Position numbers and translations under genes: made by a program. Shown here one piece after another: positions 24,201 through 64,000 of a stretch of DNA of 64,000 nucleotides. The first letter of the stretch is position 1. Every line of letters starts with the position of its first letter. Source of the DNA: Castor canadensis (lineage: Eukaryota; Chordata; Mammalia; Rodentia; Castoridae); the NCBI RefSeq assembly GCF_047511655.1, contig NC_133400.1:377001-441000 (forward strand), in the 5' to 3' direction. The notes below the pieces were generated by a model that was not told the DNA's origin, did not search any database, and was given only the letters and a program-made list of their open reading frames with translations.

Positions 24201-24466
24201 TGTCAGACGCGGCAGCGTCTCGGCCGGTCTTACTCTGTTCTCGCAGTCGCAGTCGCGGGACCTCCTGAGTCGATGGCAGTGCAGCCGTCCCAGGCGAAAG
24301 GACGACTGGCGGAGTAGCTTTCTGGAGATTTTGCTGTTGAGACGCGGTGCGTTAGAGGCGCGGGAACAGGAAAGTTCTAAAAACTTTGGAGTTAGCCCCC
24401 TCAAGCCTTAGGGGTCCCGCGTTCATCTCCCACTCATCTGGAACACTTAGGCTTTCTTTAGCTAAA

Positions 24467-24672
24467 GCTAGGTTTTTTGTTTTTGTTTTTTTTTTTTTAT
24501 ATACTGGGCTCTGAACACAGGGCCTACACCGCCAGCCCCCTTTTTTGATGTGTGATTTTTTTTTTTCCATATAGGGTCTCGCGAAGGGGGCTGGCTTGGA
24601 GCCGCGATCCTCCTGATTTCTGCCTCCTGAGTAGCTAGGATTACAGGCGTGAGCCGCTGGAGCCCGGCTAAT
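24467..24672 (-). repeat. Composite SINE (minus)
   Basis: Poly-T, gaacacagggcctacaccgc, ctggcttggagccgcgatcc, tgcctcctgagtagctagga, gcgtgagccgctggagcccg. It lies immediately beside the RPL13 CpG island. Confidence 0.8.
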
Positions 24673-24984
24673 AGGGTGTTTCCTGCAAGCTGGGCATTTG
24701 GTATTTCACACTCATATTTAATCCGCGGTCACTAAATGAGCCACCACTGGCCTTTGCCCCAGATTTAGGAGACTTCTCTGCCTTCTCTGAGGATAGGCGT
24801 AAGCAGTTGCAAATATCACATGCTTACCTGCAACAAAAAACATGAAGCAGTCAGGCACACTCCCATGTCCTGTGGCCCTGTTCATCAGTTGGGGACAAGT
24901 CCGCAGTCACCAGCAATACAGCGCTCTTTGCCTCATCATCCCCCATCACCAGGCTTTGTCCTGACAAAAACCCACATTTTAAAA

Positions 24985-25320
24985 ATTACATGGGGTTGGG
25001 CGTGGAGGTCAGTGGGAAAGTGCCTAGCAGGGATAAGGCCCTAGTTTCAATCCCCAGCAACAGGGGAAAAAAAACAAAAACAAAAACAAACATTGCACTG
25101 AGAAACTTGAGCTGGGCCTGCTCTTGTTAGCTACTCGGGAGGCTGAGATAAGGGAGCTAGCCCAGACAAGTAAGTTCACAAGACCCCCATTTCCAAAATA
25201 ACCAGGGCAAAACAGACTTGAGGCATGGCTCCCGTGGTAGAATGCCTGCTTTGCAAGTGCAAAGCCCTTAGTTCAAATCAATCTCACAAAAAAACCAAAC
25301 CAAACAAAAAAACAGTGGAG
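24985..25320 (+). repeat. Two plus-strand SINEs
   Basis: An ID-like copy (about 24985-25080, tttcaatccccagcaacagg) is followed by a composite copy (25105-25310) with gctactcgggaggctgagat, ccagggcaaaacagacttga and an ID-like end. Confidence 0.75.
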
Positions 25321-25512
25321 GCCTGTGCCTGCACTGAATAAAAAGGTTGATGGTAATTCTCTGCCTTATATTAAGAGATCCTTGTGTGTTAGAAAAATCG
25401 AGTTGTTATTCACTGAGTAAGTTTATGATCAGAAAGACAGGATGTTCAGACAAATGCACTGAGCCTACTTGGGAAGTTCAAACCATAGTTCTACCATTTA
25501 GAGCACACATTT

Positions 25513-25802
25513 AGTGCTGGTGGAGTGAGTGGCTCAAGTGGTAAGAACCCCTGCCTAGCAAGGGTGAGGCCCTGAGTTCAAGCCCCAGTGCCATAAGAAA
25601 AAAAAAATTCTCTCTAAATTCACCCCAAAATAAAAAACCTAAAGAAGTATTTTAAACAGAGCACACATGTGGATGTGTGCTCAATTATGAAACAAGGATA
25701 ATATAAGCCCTCTTTGGTGTTTTTTGGCAGCAATGGGGTTTGAACTCAGGGCCTCTGGCTTGCTGGGCAGGTGCTCTTACCGCTTAAGCCACTCTGGCCA
25801 AA
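25513..25802. repeat. ID-like SINEs, one plus and one minus
   Basis: Plus copy 25513-25612 (gagtgagtggctcaagtggt, gttcaagccccagtgcca, A tail). Minus copy 25712-25802 (ggtttgaactcagggcctct, gggcaggtgctcttaccgct). Confidence 0.8.
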
Positions 25803-27934
25803 TAAGGATGTAAATGAAAGCACTTCTGTCAACCATCAGTGGCATCCATCTGTGAAGGAAACCTTTAAAGTCTCTAGTTGACCATTTTCCACAAACAGAT
25901 GGGTTAACTGGAGGATCAATGGCCTACAAGTCAGCAGGAGTGTCAGGTTCTACCTTTTTTTGTTTTGAGATTTTGGGTATTGTTTGAGTTTTTCCAGTCT
26001 GTGAAATGGGAGGAGTTGCAGGGAGAGTGAACTGTGTTAAGGCTGCAAACTCAAGAGTGGTAAGTTAATGATGCCAATTGGTAGACTTTACAGGGCTCTT
26101 CTAGGAGATATGGTAGAAGCCAGGGTGGTCAAGGGCTTTCAACTCAGCAGAAAAAGAAGGGAAGAGAGTGAATGAATATTACATTTCTCCTGAATCTTCA
26201 CAAAAACCTTGGAAAAAAGCTTATTGTCCTCCCTTCACCAACCACTTTATCCAATGAAACTGGGTTTAAACCTACATTGACTCCATTCTGGAGACATAAC
26301 TGCAACAGGTAACTCCAGAGAAAACCTGAAAAAATGCTTATATTCATTCAGTACAGGATTCTTTGAACACAGCAATCACCTATCCTGTCTTTCTTAACTC
26401 CTTTCAATGCTCCAACCAGGGACCTTGCTGTCTCTGATCTCAAAGACATGCCCATCCCCAACCCCAACTTCTCTTTCTGGACAGACCTGCAGGCTCATGC
26501 AATTCCATCTGCCCCAACAAGCACCTGCATTTAAGCTCCAGTTGCTCCTAACTGAGGAGCTGCCTGGGACATGCAGTTGGAGGTCTGAAATAGAAATGCT
26601 ACTCAAAATCAAGGTAGCTGGAAGGAACTAAAGTTGGAAATTGAAAACTTTACTCTGCTGTACAAAACCAAACTTTACACTCAGAATCCAACTTTTCTAG
26701 ACCTGAACCCTCCACTTACCTTTAAGAAGTATGAAAAATGAGACAAAAATTCTGATATGAAATTCTGCTGAAAGCACACTCAGCTTTGCCACTAGGAAAG
26801 ATTAATAAAGTTACACAAACTTGGTGGGTGCAAGGGTTTTTAAATCTAGCTGCAGGCAATGTAGGCACATTTCTTGTCCAGCTGGGTACAGAACTCCACA
26901 GACACAACTCTTAAGAGCTCTATCCTAGGTTTGAGCCTGCAGTATCCCTAGGAGCAATAGTTCCTGGATAAACACTCCCAATGAGCAGAAGCATGCTCTG
27001 CATAGGTTTGAGTCCTTGCAGGATTTACTTCAATTTCTCAAGGCTGTGACCTGTTCATTCCAAGCCAAGCTGCACCTGCACTGACTCCTCCCTTCTCTGC
27101 TGCTGCTTCCTGACAGCAATTCCCAGGGGGTCTCAGGGCTTCAGAGAACTCCAACCTAATACAGTCAATAGCAGCTTGTCTTTCAGCATCTGGAACTCTT
27201 TCAGACATACAATCCTGAGTTTTGAAGGAAAAAAAAAAAAACTAGTATCATAGTTGCAGGAAAAGAATTATGTTACTATAGCAGTTTGTGTTTAGCAAAC
27301 ATTGTACTGTCAATGTTAGCATACTAAAAATGGACCATCTAAATACGGGCTGATGGTTGCATTAGGAAAACAAGTTAAGGAAAAGATACTATCACAGAGC
27401 TTTCCAAATTCTATAGCCTATACATAAATCAGATGGGGCTAGGTTGAAGATGCCTGTACTATGAGAAATGCTAATGTCAGGGAAAAACAAAGTACATCAT
27501 TACCTGAATTGAAAACATTTATTTATGAGCGCAGATTAGAGAGAACAGGTATGATTTTAGAATTTTTCTTTTTCCTTTAATGACCTGGGCCTTTCTGGGA
27601 TCGTGTTAAATATACATTCCTACTTGAGCATGTGCTTGTGTCTACAAGGGATGTCAGATGTCGAACACCCAGCTAGAAGATGGATCATAGACGTAAACAC
27701 AGGCTTCACCGTGCCTTCTCTGCTGGTCACTAGACCGAGCATCAAGACTAAGCCTGGTTTCTCTGTGGTCCCAGCACTGACAACCCAGCTGCTCAGGAGC
27801 CCAAGTGCTATTACTGGAGCCCTCACCTCTAACACCTAAGAGGCATAGGGCACAGTATGGTTGCAGCACAAGATCAGCAGCTGGCAAGTATCTCAGTACC
27901 TTTTTTCTGTTTTTTATTTTCTTGCTCTCTCCTT

Positions 27935-28198
27935 TCTTTCTTTGCAGTACTGGGGCTTAAACTGAGGATCTCACACTTGCTAGGCAGCTGCTCTAAAGCT
28001 GGAGGCACCTCCAGCCCTCTTTTTTTTTTTTTCCCCCTTGCAATATTGGGGTTTGAACTCATGGCCTCAACTTGGTAGGCAGACTCTATTTTTTCTTTTT
28101 TTGAGACAGGATCTCGCTATGCAGCCCAGGCTGGTCTCAGACCTGCAATCCTCCCAAGTGCTGGGATTACAGCCATGCACCACCTTGCCCAGCTGCCC
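27935..28198 (-). repeat. ID-like and B1-like SINEs (minus)
   Basis: An ID-like unit (tttgcagtactggggcttaa), a second partial ID-like unit (gcaatattggggtttgaact) and a B1-like unit (tgagacaggatctcgctatg, cccaagtgctgggattacag) lie end to end. Confidence 0.75.
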
Positions 28199-28522
28199 CT
28201 GTACCATTCTGATCACAAGTGAGGCACACAGCAGATCACCAAGGATGGTCAAAGGGCCAAAGGCTAGTCAACACACTTCTGCTAATTAGAGGGACAGCCA
28301 GAGTCCACTCATACCAGTGAGTCCTTGGGAGGTCAGACTGTAACTTACTCCACTCTTGAGTTGGCTGCATTTTCAACTGCATTGTGGCCCTTTGTGCTGG
28401 CCAAGCATCACCTGGTACTCAGCAAACGACTTCCTAAAGGGTAGACGGACATGGGCCATTTTGATGTTCTTTACGCCATGTCCACTTTATCAATTCCCCA
28501 TGGGGTAAAGCCACCACCCAAA

Positions 28523-28740
28523 AACTTGAGTGCTGGTGGAGTGTCAAGAGGTAAAAGCAACTGCCAAGTAAGCGTGAGGCCCTGAATTTAAACCCCAGTG
28601 TTGCCAAAAAAAAACAAAACAAAAAAGGTTGGATGTTTTCTGGCAGAGTTGCTCAAGTGGTAGAGCACCTGCAGAGCAAGTGCAAGGCCCTGGGTTCAAG
28701 CCCCAACACTGCAAAAAAAATAAAAATAAAAATAACCCCC
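28523..28740 (+). repeat. Two ID-like SINEs (plus)
   Basis: The copies at about 28525-28625 and 28640-28735 both have the box-B-like ttaaaccccagtg or gttcaagccccaacactg, followed by A-rich tails. Confidence 0.8.
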
Positions 28741-29081
28741 CCCCCACCTTTCTATGTGCTAATCTTTGGTAGTAAGTGTGGAGAACTGGGGTTAAGGCCA
28801 AAGCTTTCCCTCCCTCACCCAAGTACTGCAACTCTGGCACCTGCCCCTGTACTGCCAGCAGCTTCCTTGGCTACAAGTGCTGGGCAACAAGAGAACAATC
28901 TCCTGTCTGGAAGTGACTATAATCCGTACTGCAAATGCCACTGCACAAGGAGGGTGGAGGCAGGTGAGTGCTGGTGGCTTACCTGGGCCTTCATGCCTGT
29001 GTGGCCTGTGCCCAGATTCCTACAGAAGGGGAGGGCTCATGGTATAAACTGAAAACAAGATCCTGTGACCAAACACAAACC

Positions 29082-29290
29082 TGCTGGACACTGGTGGCTC
29101 AGCCTGTAATCCTAGCTACTTGGGAGGCTGAGATCGGGAGGATTGTTTTGAGTCTAGCCTGAGCAAACTGTTTCTGAAATGAGCAGAGCAAAATGGACTG
29201 GAGATATGGCTCAAGTGGTAGTGTGCCTACTTCGCTAGTGGAAGCTCTGATTTCAAACCCAGGTCCACCAAAAAAACAAACAAAAAAGGT
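29082..29290 (+). repeat. Composite SINE (plus)
   Basis: cactggtggctcagcctgta, gctacttgggaggctgagat, gagcaaaatggactggagat, then an ID-like end (atttcaaacccaggtccacc). Confidence 0.75.
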
Positions 29291-29659
29291 GTCCTTGAAG
29301 CAGCAGGACAGAACAGTGAGGAGAGGCTCTCGACACACCGTCTACATGGCGGTAGGTGGCAGTGTTTGAATTCTCTAGGGCCCAGAGCCCAGTCATCCTC
29401 TGTAATCCCCTTGAAGAGTGAGCAGCATGAGGACAAGGGCAGTTGGTTCACAGAGTCCTTTCATCTGTTAGCATTCTGAGGCAATCACAGGACAGGGATG
29501 GGCCATGCCCAAGCTTCAGGTACACACAGGCACACCACAGTTTTGAGGTGGGTCACATCCACAATGCCACACGTGGAGACATTGTCTAAACCCTGGGAGC
29601 TTGAGACTCTATAGGCACTCTCATATAAGTGCTGAAATTCCTCCCCACAGGGGAAGTGT

Positions 29660-29800
29660 GGTACAAATGCAAAGTTCAGTCAGTCAGTTCAGCAAAGAAA
29701 TTTACTACCCATAGATAGGGGAAACCAATAAATAGAAGCCCTTCAGTAGAAACCACTGAGGGCTGAAAGGAACTGAATGGCGAGGTGAGCAGTTCCCGGA
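29660..29800 (-). terminator. SPG7: SPG7 3'UTR start, possible weak poly(A) signal
   Basis: Directly after the stop there is no AATAAA close by on the minus strand. AGTAAA occurs around 29705-29700 and could serve as a variant signal. The true 3' end is not determined; the next AATAAA on this strand that I saw is near 27520. Confidence 0.3.
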
Positions 29801-58368
<28,568 letters not shown>

Positions 58369-58369
58369 T

Positions 58370-58572
58370 GTTATTTTTTTGGTGGTACTGGGGTTTGAAC
58401 TCAGGGCCTCACACTTGCCAGGCAGGTGCTCTACCACTTGAGGCACTCCACCAGTCCTTTCTTGAGTTGGATATTTTCAAGATAGGGTCTCTTGAACTAT
58501 TTGGGCTGGCTTCAAACCCCAATCCTCTTCATCTCTACCTCCTGAATAGCTAAGATTCCAGGCCCAGCTACA
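58370..58572 (-). repeat. Composite SINE (minus) in SPG7 intron 3
   Basis: ttggtggtactggggtttga, gccaggcaggtgctctacca, ctcttgaactatttgggctg, ctacctcctgaatagctaag. The interval 58573-59135 is unassigned. Confidence 0.8.
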
Positions 58573-59139
58573 AGTGATATTTGAAAAGAAGTTGTTTGTT
58601 ACTTATCAGAATATTTAATAACATCACAGGGCAACCTATTTATTCTACAGACAGATATTAGGGATTCTACAATTTTCCTGGATATCAACACTTTATCAGA
58701 AACAACAGGTAAGTTCCAAATCACATCCCCTGGTCAGTAACCTACTAAACACACAGGCAATACTATGTTCAGGTCTGAGGAGAGGGAAAAACACTTGGCC
58801 CATTTTTGAGACCCTGGGAGCAGTGGGAAGCCAGTCCCTGAGGCAGCAGGGCATGGGGCTGGCTGAAGGTTGGACTGGGCTCAGCACAGGGTCTGGATCA
58901 GCTGTCCCCTCATGGGCATCACAGGGCCTCAGGAGAGGTGTGGTCTGCAGCTCCACGAAGGCCTTTGGAGAGGGGACAATGTGGATGTCCATGCTCAGCC
59001 CGAGCTTTCCTCAAACCCACCCAAAAGGTGAGTTTCATTTCTACCTGGGGAGGGTGTCAGGTGAGTAGTTTGGGTTTTTGCCCCAAATTGCTAAGACAGG
59101 ATTCTGAACACTTTCTCTCTTCCTCTCCCGTCCTCGTGG

Positions 59140-59500
59140 TAGTACCAGGAGGTTGAACTCAGGGCCTTGAGCTTGCTAGGCTTGCTAGGTGCTCTCCTGC
59201 TTAAGCCATGCTCTCCTTCCTTTTTGCTGTAGTTATTTTTTAGGTAGGGTCTCGTGTTTTTGTAGTGTCCACTTCAGTCTTCCAACCTCTTATCTATGGC
59301 TTCCCACATAACTGGAATCACAGTTATGCACCACCACTCCTAGCTTATTGATAGAGATGGGATCTCGGTAACTTTTTGCCTAGGCTAGCCTCAAACTGCA
59401 ACCCATCCAATCTCTGCCTCCTGAGTATCTGAGATTATAGGCACAAATTACCACACCCATCCTGAGGCCCCAGGTTTGATCCCCAGCACCACAAAAAAAA
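59140..59500 (-). repeat. Composite SINE (minus) followed by ID-like tail (plus)
   Basis: ggtagtaccaggaggttgaa to taattaccacaccca-type end, then caggtttgatccccagcacc with poly(A). Confidence 0.65.
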
Positions 59501-60049
59501 TCCAAAATCAGTCAGGTGCCAGTGGCTGACTTCCCTTCCCAGACAGGACAACTTGCTGAGAGTTTAGGGTTCCTCCAAGGCCTCAGGCCTCCATGTCCTT
59601 CCCATGTGGAACTAAGGAGGTAGGCACAGACATTTCGGACATAGGGCCTTGAGCACACTGTGCTGTGGGACAAATCAGTATAACCCTGTGTGAAAGCTAC
59701 CTGAAACCTGTGTCAAGGGCCAGAGAAAACAATTTGGTTTCCTCAGTTCACTAATTCTATTTCTCAAACTTTAAATTTTTTTTTTCAAAATAGAAATATT
59801 CAGATTTATTTTGACATTCAATGAGTCATATTCTCATAAATTTCCAAAACAGCTCATTTCATTTTTTTGCTTTTGTTTGATATTGTATTTTAAAATTTTA
59901 TCTTTATCTTTGAATTATCATATATTAATAATACAAATGGATTTCACTGTGATAATTCCATACATGCATATAGTGTACTTAGCACAAATTCAACCCCTCC
60001 ATTATATTTCCATCCTCCTCCCACTTCTAAAATTAACCTGAAGAGGTCC

Positions 60050-60940
60050 CACATGAGCTGGTGACTCATACTTGTAATGCTAGTTACTTGAGAGGCTGAG
60101 ATCAGGAGGGTTATGGTTCGAAGTCAGCAAGGGTAAATAGTTCGTGAGACCCATCTCCAAAATAACCAGAGAAAAATGGACTGGAAGTGTGTGGCTCAAG
60201 CAGTAGACTGCCTGCTTTACAGTATGAAGCTCTGAGTTCAAACTCCAGTCCCACCAAATAAATAAATAAAAGGAAAATCATGTATAATTTTTTTATTTAC
60301 TTTATGGGCAGTATCAGAGTTTGAACTCAGGGCCTCACACTTGTCAGGCAGCTGCTATACCACTTGAGTCCCAGCTTTTTTCTTTTTTTCCCCCAAGATA
60401 AGGTCTTACTATGCAGCGGGGCTGACCTGGAACTTGCAATCCTCCCAGCTTTCCTCCTTGGGTAGCTGAGTTACAGCCATGACCACTGCACAGCCTGGCA
60501 GAGCTGATTATGAGCTACATTCAGCACTGTCCTTTCATTCAACAGGCAAAAGCATCTTCTTATGAACAGGCTCAACCCAGCTCTGCTTATGGCCCTGATG
60601 ACTCCTGGGGGAGGTGGGGCTGGAGAAGAGATGAGCTGTGCTTACTTCCTGTGGCCAACAGTCCTCCAAACTCACAAGCAAAACCAGGCATGGGGGTTCA
60701 TGCCTGCAATTCCAGCTCTCAGTAGGCTGAGGTGGGAGGATCATGACTTCAAGGCCAGTCTGGGCAAAAGTAATGGCAAGACCCTTTTTCAAAAACAAAA
60801 AACAAGAAACAAAAAACAAACAGGGGTCGGAGAACATAATCATAGTGGTAGAACAAGGAGCAAGGCCTCACAGGCATAGGCCCTGGGTTCAATCCCCAGC
60901 AAAGCCAAAAAAAAAAAAAAAAAAAAAAAAAAGAAACCCT
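60050..60940. repeat. SINE-rich block in SPG7 intron 3
   Basis: Plus composite 60050-60275, minus ID-like plus B1-like 60300-60490, plus B1-like 60685-60800, plus ID-like 60830-60935 with a long poly(A). Confidence 0.75.
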
Positions 60941-61029
60941 GATAGATAAATTAAGTCCCCTTACAACCACAGCAGAAAAAGAGGGGAAGTCCAGCATACA
61001 TTCTCATACTTAAGAAAGGTTCTGGATGG

Positions 61030-61860
61030 CCAAGTGCTGGTGGCTTACGCCTATAATGCTAGCTACTCAGCAAGTCCCTCCCAGCTTTGCAGTACTGGGA
61101 TTTGAACTCAAGGCCTTTGCACTTGCTAGGCAGGTACTCTACCATTTGAGCCACAGTTCCAAAAATGGCACTGGGGTTTGAACTTGGGCCTCATGCTTGC
61201 TAGGCAGGCGCTCTACCACTTGAGTCACTCCACCAGCCATCCAGCTACAAAGGAGGCAAAGATCAGGATGACTGAGGTTTGAAACCAGCTCTGGCAAATA
61301 GTTCCAGAGACTCTATCTCGAAAACACTCAACATAGGCTGGGGGCATGGCTCAAGTGGTAGACCCCCTGCCTAGCAAGCATGAAGCTCTGAGTTCAAACC
61401 CTAGGACTGTGAAAAAAGAAAAGAAAGGTTCTGGAGCCTGACACTGGTGGCTCCCAACTGTAATGCTAGCTATCTGGAAGGCTGAGATCAAGAGAACTGT
61501 GGTTCAACTGGTGAAGTGGCTCAACTTGTAGAGTGTCTACGTAGCAAGCATGAGGCCCTGAGTTCAAACCCCAGTACCAACAAATAAATAAATAAAGAGA
61601 ACTATGGTTCAAGGCCAGCCTGGACAAATTGTTCCAGAGACCCCATCTCCAAAATAACCAAAGAAAAGTGGATTAGAGGTGTGGCTCAAGTGGTAGAGTG
61701 TCTACTTTGTGATCGCAGAGCCCTGAATTCAAACCCCAGTCCCATCAAAAAATAAAAAAGAGAAAAGTTCTAGGCTGGGGAAGCAACTCAGTAACATAGT
61801 ATTTTCCAAGCATGTGCAAAGCACTGGGTTCCATACTCAGCAATACACACACACAGATTC
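61030..61860. repeat. Nested SINEs in SPG7 intron 3
   Basis: A plus left half (61033-61070) is broken by two minus ID-like units (61085-61160 and 61163-61240), then resumes (61243-61410). A second plus composite (61435-61510) is interrupted by an ID-like unit (61510-61590) and resumes (61600-61760). An ID-like piece at 61780-61850 has a (CA)n end. Confidence 0.7.
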
Positions 61861-62159
61861 TTCAACTAAGTAAGTAATAATCCTGTGAGATAAATTTAAC
61901 AGATGTAAACTTTATTCAATTTTCTCAAGGCAAGCTGCAGTTCAGACCATGTGGTATAACAAGGAAACTGCCATACCATTCCTCCCAGGAATCAGAATTT
62001 CCAGAAGAGTCAAGCATGGTTTTGAGCACTCATGGCACGACATGCAATGCAAAAGGCAAGAACCTGTCGTATGCAGGAAATCTCTCCTCTTCCTTTTGCA
62101 CCTTTTTTTTTTTGAAAAACCTTTCCCACACTCAGGCTGAGGTAGGAGGATCAAGAGTT

Positions 62160-62985
62160 CGAGACCTTGCCGGGCATTGGTGGCTCATGCCTGTAATCCT
62201 AGCTACCCAGGATGCAGAGATCAGGAGGACCATGGTTCAAAGCCAGACTGGGCAAATAGTTTGTGAGACCCTATCTCAAAAACTCTTCATAAAAATAGGG
62301 CTGGTGGAGTGGCCCTGAGTTCAAACTCCAGTATCGCAATGAAAAAAAAAAAAAAAAAGAGTTCAAGGTCACTCTGGACTACAAAAATGAGACCCTCTCT
62401 CAAAAAAAAAAAAAAGAAAGAAAGAAAGAAAGAAAAGCCCTATTCATTTCAAGATCTGAAATACATGCTGAGCACCAGTGGTCTCTGCCTATAATCCTAG
62501 CTACTCAGAAGGTAGGAATCACCAAGCTCAAGGTGTAGAGCCAGCCTCGGACAAGTAATTCAGGAGACCCTATGTTAAAAATACCCAACACAAGCTGGGT
62601 GCCAGTGGCTCATGCCTGTAATCCTAGCTACTCAGGAGGCAGAGATCGGGAGGATCAAGGAGATAGGGCAAGACCCTATCTTGAAGAACCAATCACAAAA
62701 AAAGGGTTGGTAAGGGCTGGTGTAGTGGCTCAAGTAGTTGAGTGCCTGCCTAGGCAAGCATTGAGGCCGAGTTCAAAACCCAGTATGGCAAAAAAAAAAA
62801 AAAAAAAAAATCTCCTTTATGTTCCTATGTGTGTTCTTCTAATTCTTTATCAGTTTTGCTTTTTAAATTTAATAACTTAATCCATGGCTGCAGCATGGCT
62901 CAAGAAGCAGGGTGACTACCTTGGACTACCTTGTAAGAGCAAAGCCCAGAGTTCAAACCTCAGTGCCACTACCAAAACAATCCCC
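62160..62985 (+). repeat. Plus-strand composite SINE series
   Basis: Copies at 62160-62355 (poly(A) tail), 62465-62585 and 62590-62810 (poly(A) tail), and an ID-like fragment at 62885-62980. Between them (62370-62436) is a B1-like tail with (GAAA)n. Confidence 0.75.
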
Positions 62986-63399
62986 CCTTACCCTTTAATG
63001 CATTAGAATTTAGTCTATTTTGAGAGCGGGGGTAATTGAGACAATGGGCACAAATCACTTAGTGCTGAGCACACCCCAGCACTGCTAAGACTTAACGATT
63101 TCCACTATTACTATTAGCTCCAAATAGCCAACAGAAAACAAAAACAAAACCAAACTGGGTCTATGTCTCAGAGATCTCAGAAACAATGTTGAGTCCGTAC
63201 AGACTCAGTTCAATTTCCCTCACCTTTTACACTGTTCAGTCCTAATTCTGGAGAAGTGAGGCTTAGGATACTCAGGACCCTCTTAGATCCACAGTGAAGA
63301 GTGAGCTCATGACCAAGGGCAGGGGGTTATCTGGCAGACAATGGAGCTTCCTCCAGATAGCCTGCCCCACTTACTGCCCCATGTGTACAGGGCTGGGTT

Positions 63400-63858
63400 C
63401 AGCTGTGAGAATCAACTGAAGTTGGGTCTTTTCGGTCAAAGGATTTAATCAGTAACCACTGTTACAAATGTTTGTCTCACTAACTCGCTTCCCATATGCT
63501 TACTTCATGGACTTTGCTTAAGGTGATAAAAGTTTCTATTAAGAACAAAGGGTTGTTATCCTCAGCAGGACAAAATTCCACTAGAGGCCCAGGTGAGCTT
63601 TGAAACTTGTCTTCAAAGACCTTCTCCCTTCCATGCCCTCTTTCCAATTAACCAATTACATAAACTATGAACCCCAAACCTGCCTAATTCAGGGGAGGGG
63701 CAGCACTGGGTTAGAGATAAACCCCAGCAGACTCCCCACAGGGTGTGCTTGCTCTTTGTGGTGCACCCTTCTGCAGAAGTAAATTTTGTCTTGCCTGTTG
63801 ACTTCTGAGTTGTGTTGTCTCTCTTTCGTGACACCCCAATATCTTAAAGACAGCCAAG
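63400..63858 (+). mobile_element. Candidate solo LTR (ERV1-like) in SPG7 intron 3
   Basis: The text from tgtgagaatcaactgaagtt to gacaccccaatatcttaaag has the length and order of an LTR. A ttagagataaacc stretch is followed by gcttgctctttgtggtgc, agtaaattttgtcttgcctg and the U5-like gttgtctctctttcgtgaca. No primer-binding site or internal retroviral genes follow, so it would be a solitary LTR. Ends are uncertain. Confidence 0.5.
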
Positions 63859-64000
63859 GCATTCTGGTCTACCCCCAGAACTTGGGGTAGATCTGTGCAG
63901 AGACAGAAAGGTAGCCTGGCTTTGGCATTACTGAATTCAAAGTGCATAGAAACTACTCTGAAAGAACAGCACAGGATCCAGCAATCCCATGGAGACAAAC

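Larger units (their letters stand above)
24380..29680. other. Intergenic region between RPL13 promoter and SPG7 3' end
   Basis: No gene supported. SINEs lie at 24467-24672, 24985-25320, 25513-25612, 25712-25802, 27935-28198, 28523-28740 and 29082-29290. The stretch 25810-27920 shows no recognisable repeat or gene; it includes a short poly(A) at 27229-27241. Confidence 0.6.

Noticed and set aside
62403-62436. Regularly spaced GAAA units and other short arrays considered as CRISPR or satellite
   Set aside because: They are simple repeats at SINE tails, and the genome is eukaryotic.

Overview
This is a piece of a mammalian nuclear genome. It has interrupted genes with GT-AG introns, CpG-rich promoters, a box C/D snoRNA inside an intron, and very dense short interspersed repeats. 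The dominant SINEs are tRNA-derived, ID-like units, often joined to a 7SL/B1-like or other left half. They point to a rodent, and from memory most resemble the Castorimorpha (beaver or kangaroo-rat group). That placement is an inference, because no database was searched.

Three protein-coding genes lie head to tail on the minus strand. Read along that strand the order is SPG7 (partial, 5' end beyond position 64000), RPL13 (complete) and CPNE7 (partial, 3' end beyond position 1). This is the order known from human 16q24.3, so the window is a conserved syntenic block.

(1) 1-10000: exons 1-12 of CPNE7, a calcium-dependent membrane-binding copine. They encode both C2 domains and the start of the copine/vWA domain. 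(2) 10000-21590: intergenic DNA with SINEs, older repeats and a GA-rich tract. (3) 21590-24072: RPL13, a 211-residue 60S ribosomal protein with a 5'TOP first exon, a CpG/CCAAT promoter and SNORD68 in intron 3. (4) 24100-29680: intergenic, SINE-rich. (5) 29680-64000: exons 17 back to 4 of SPG7 (paraplegin, the mitochondrial m-AAA protease subunit). Its introns hold many SINEs, a U6 retropseudogene, an LTR-like repeat beside exon 9, a (CA)n(GA)n microsatellite beside exon 6, and a second LTR-like block near the right edge.

The three genes do not form a pathway; their linkage is only positional. I found no unknown multi-gene system. The most unusual points are an apparent start-codon shift in CPNE7, where a new ATG lies inside a GGAC microsatellite, a poorly formed acceptor with clustered substitutions at CPNE7 exon 9, nested repeat insertions, and a perfect 14-bp hairpin in an SPG7 intron.
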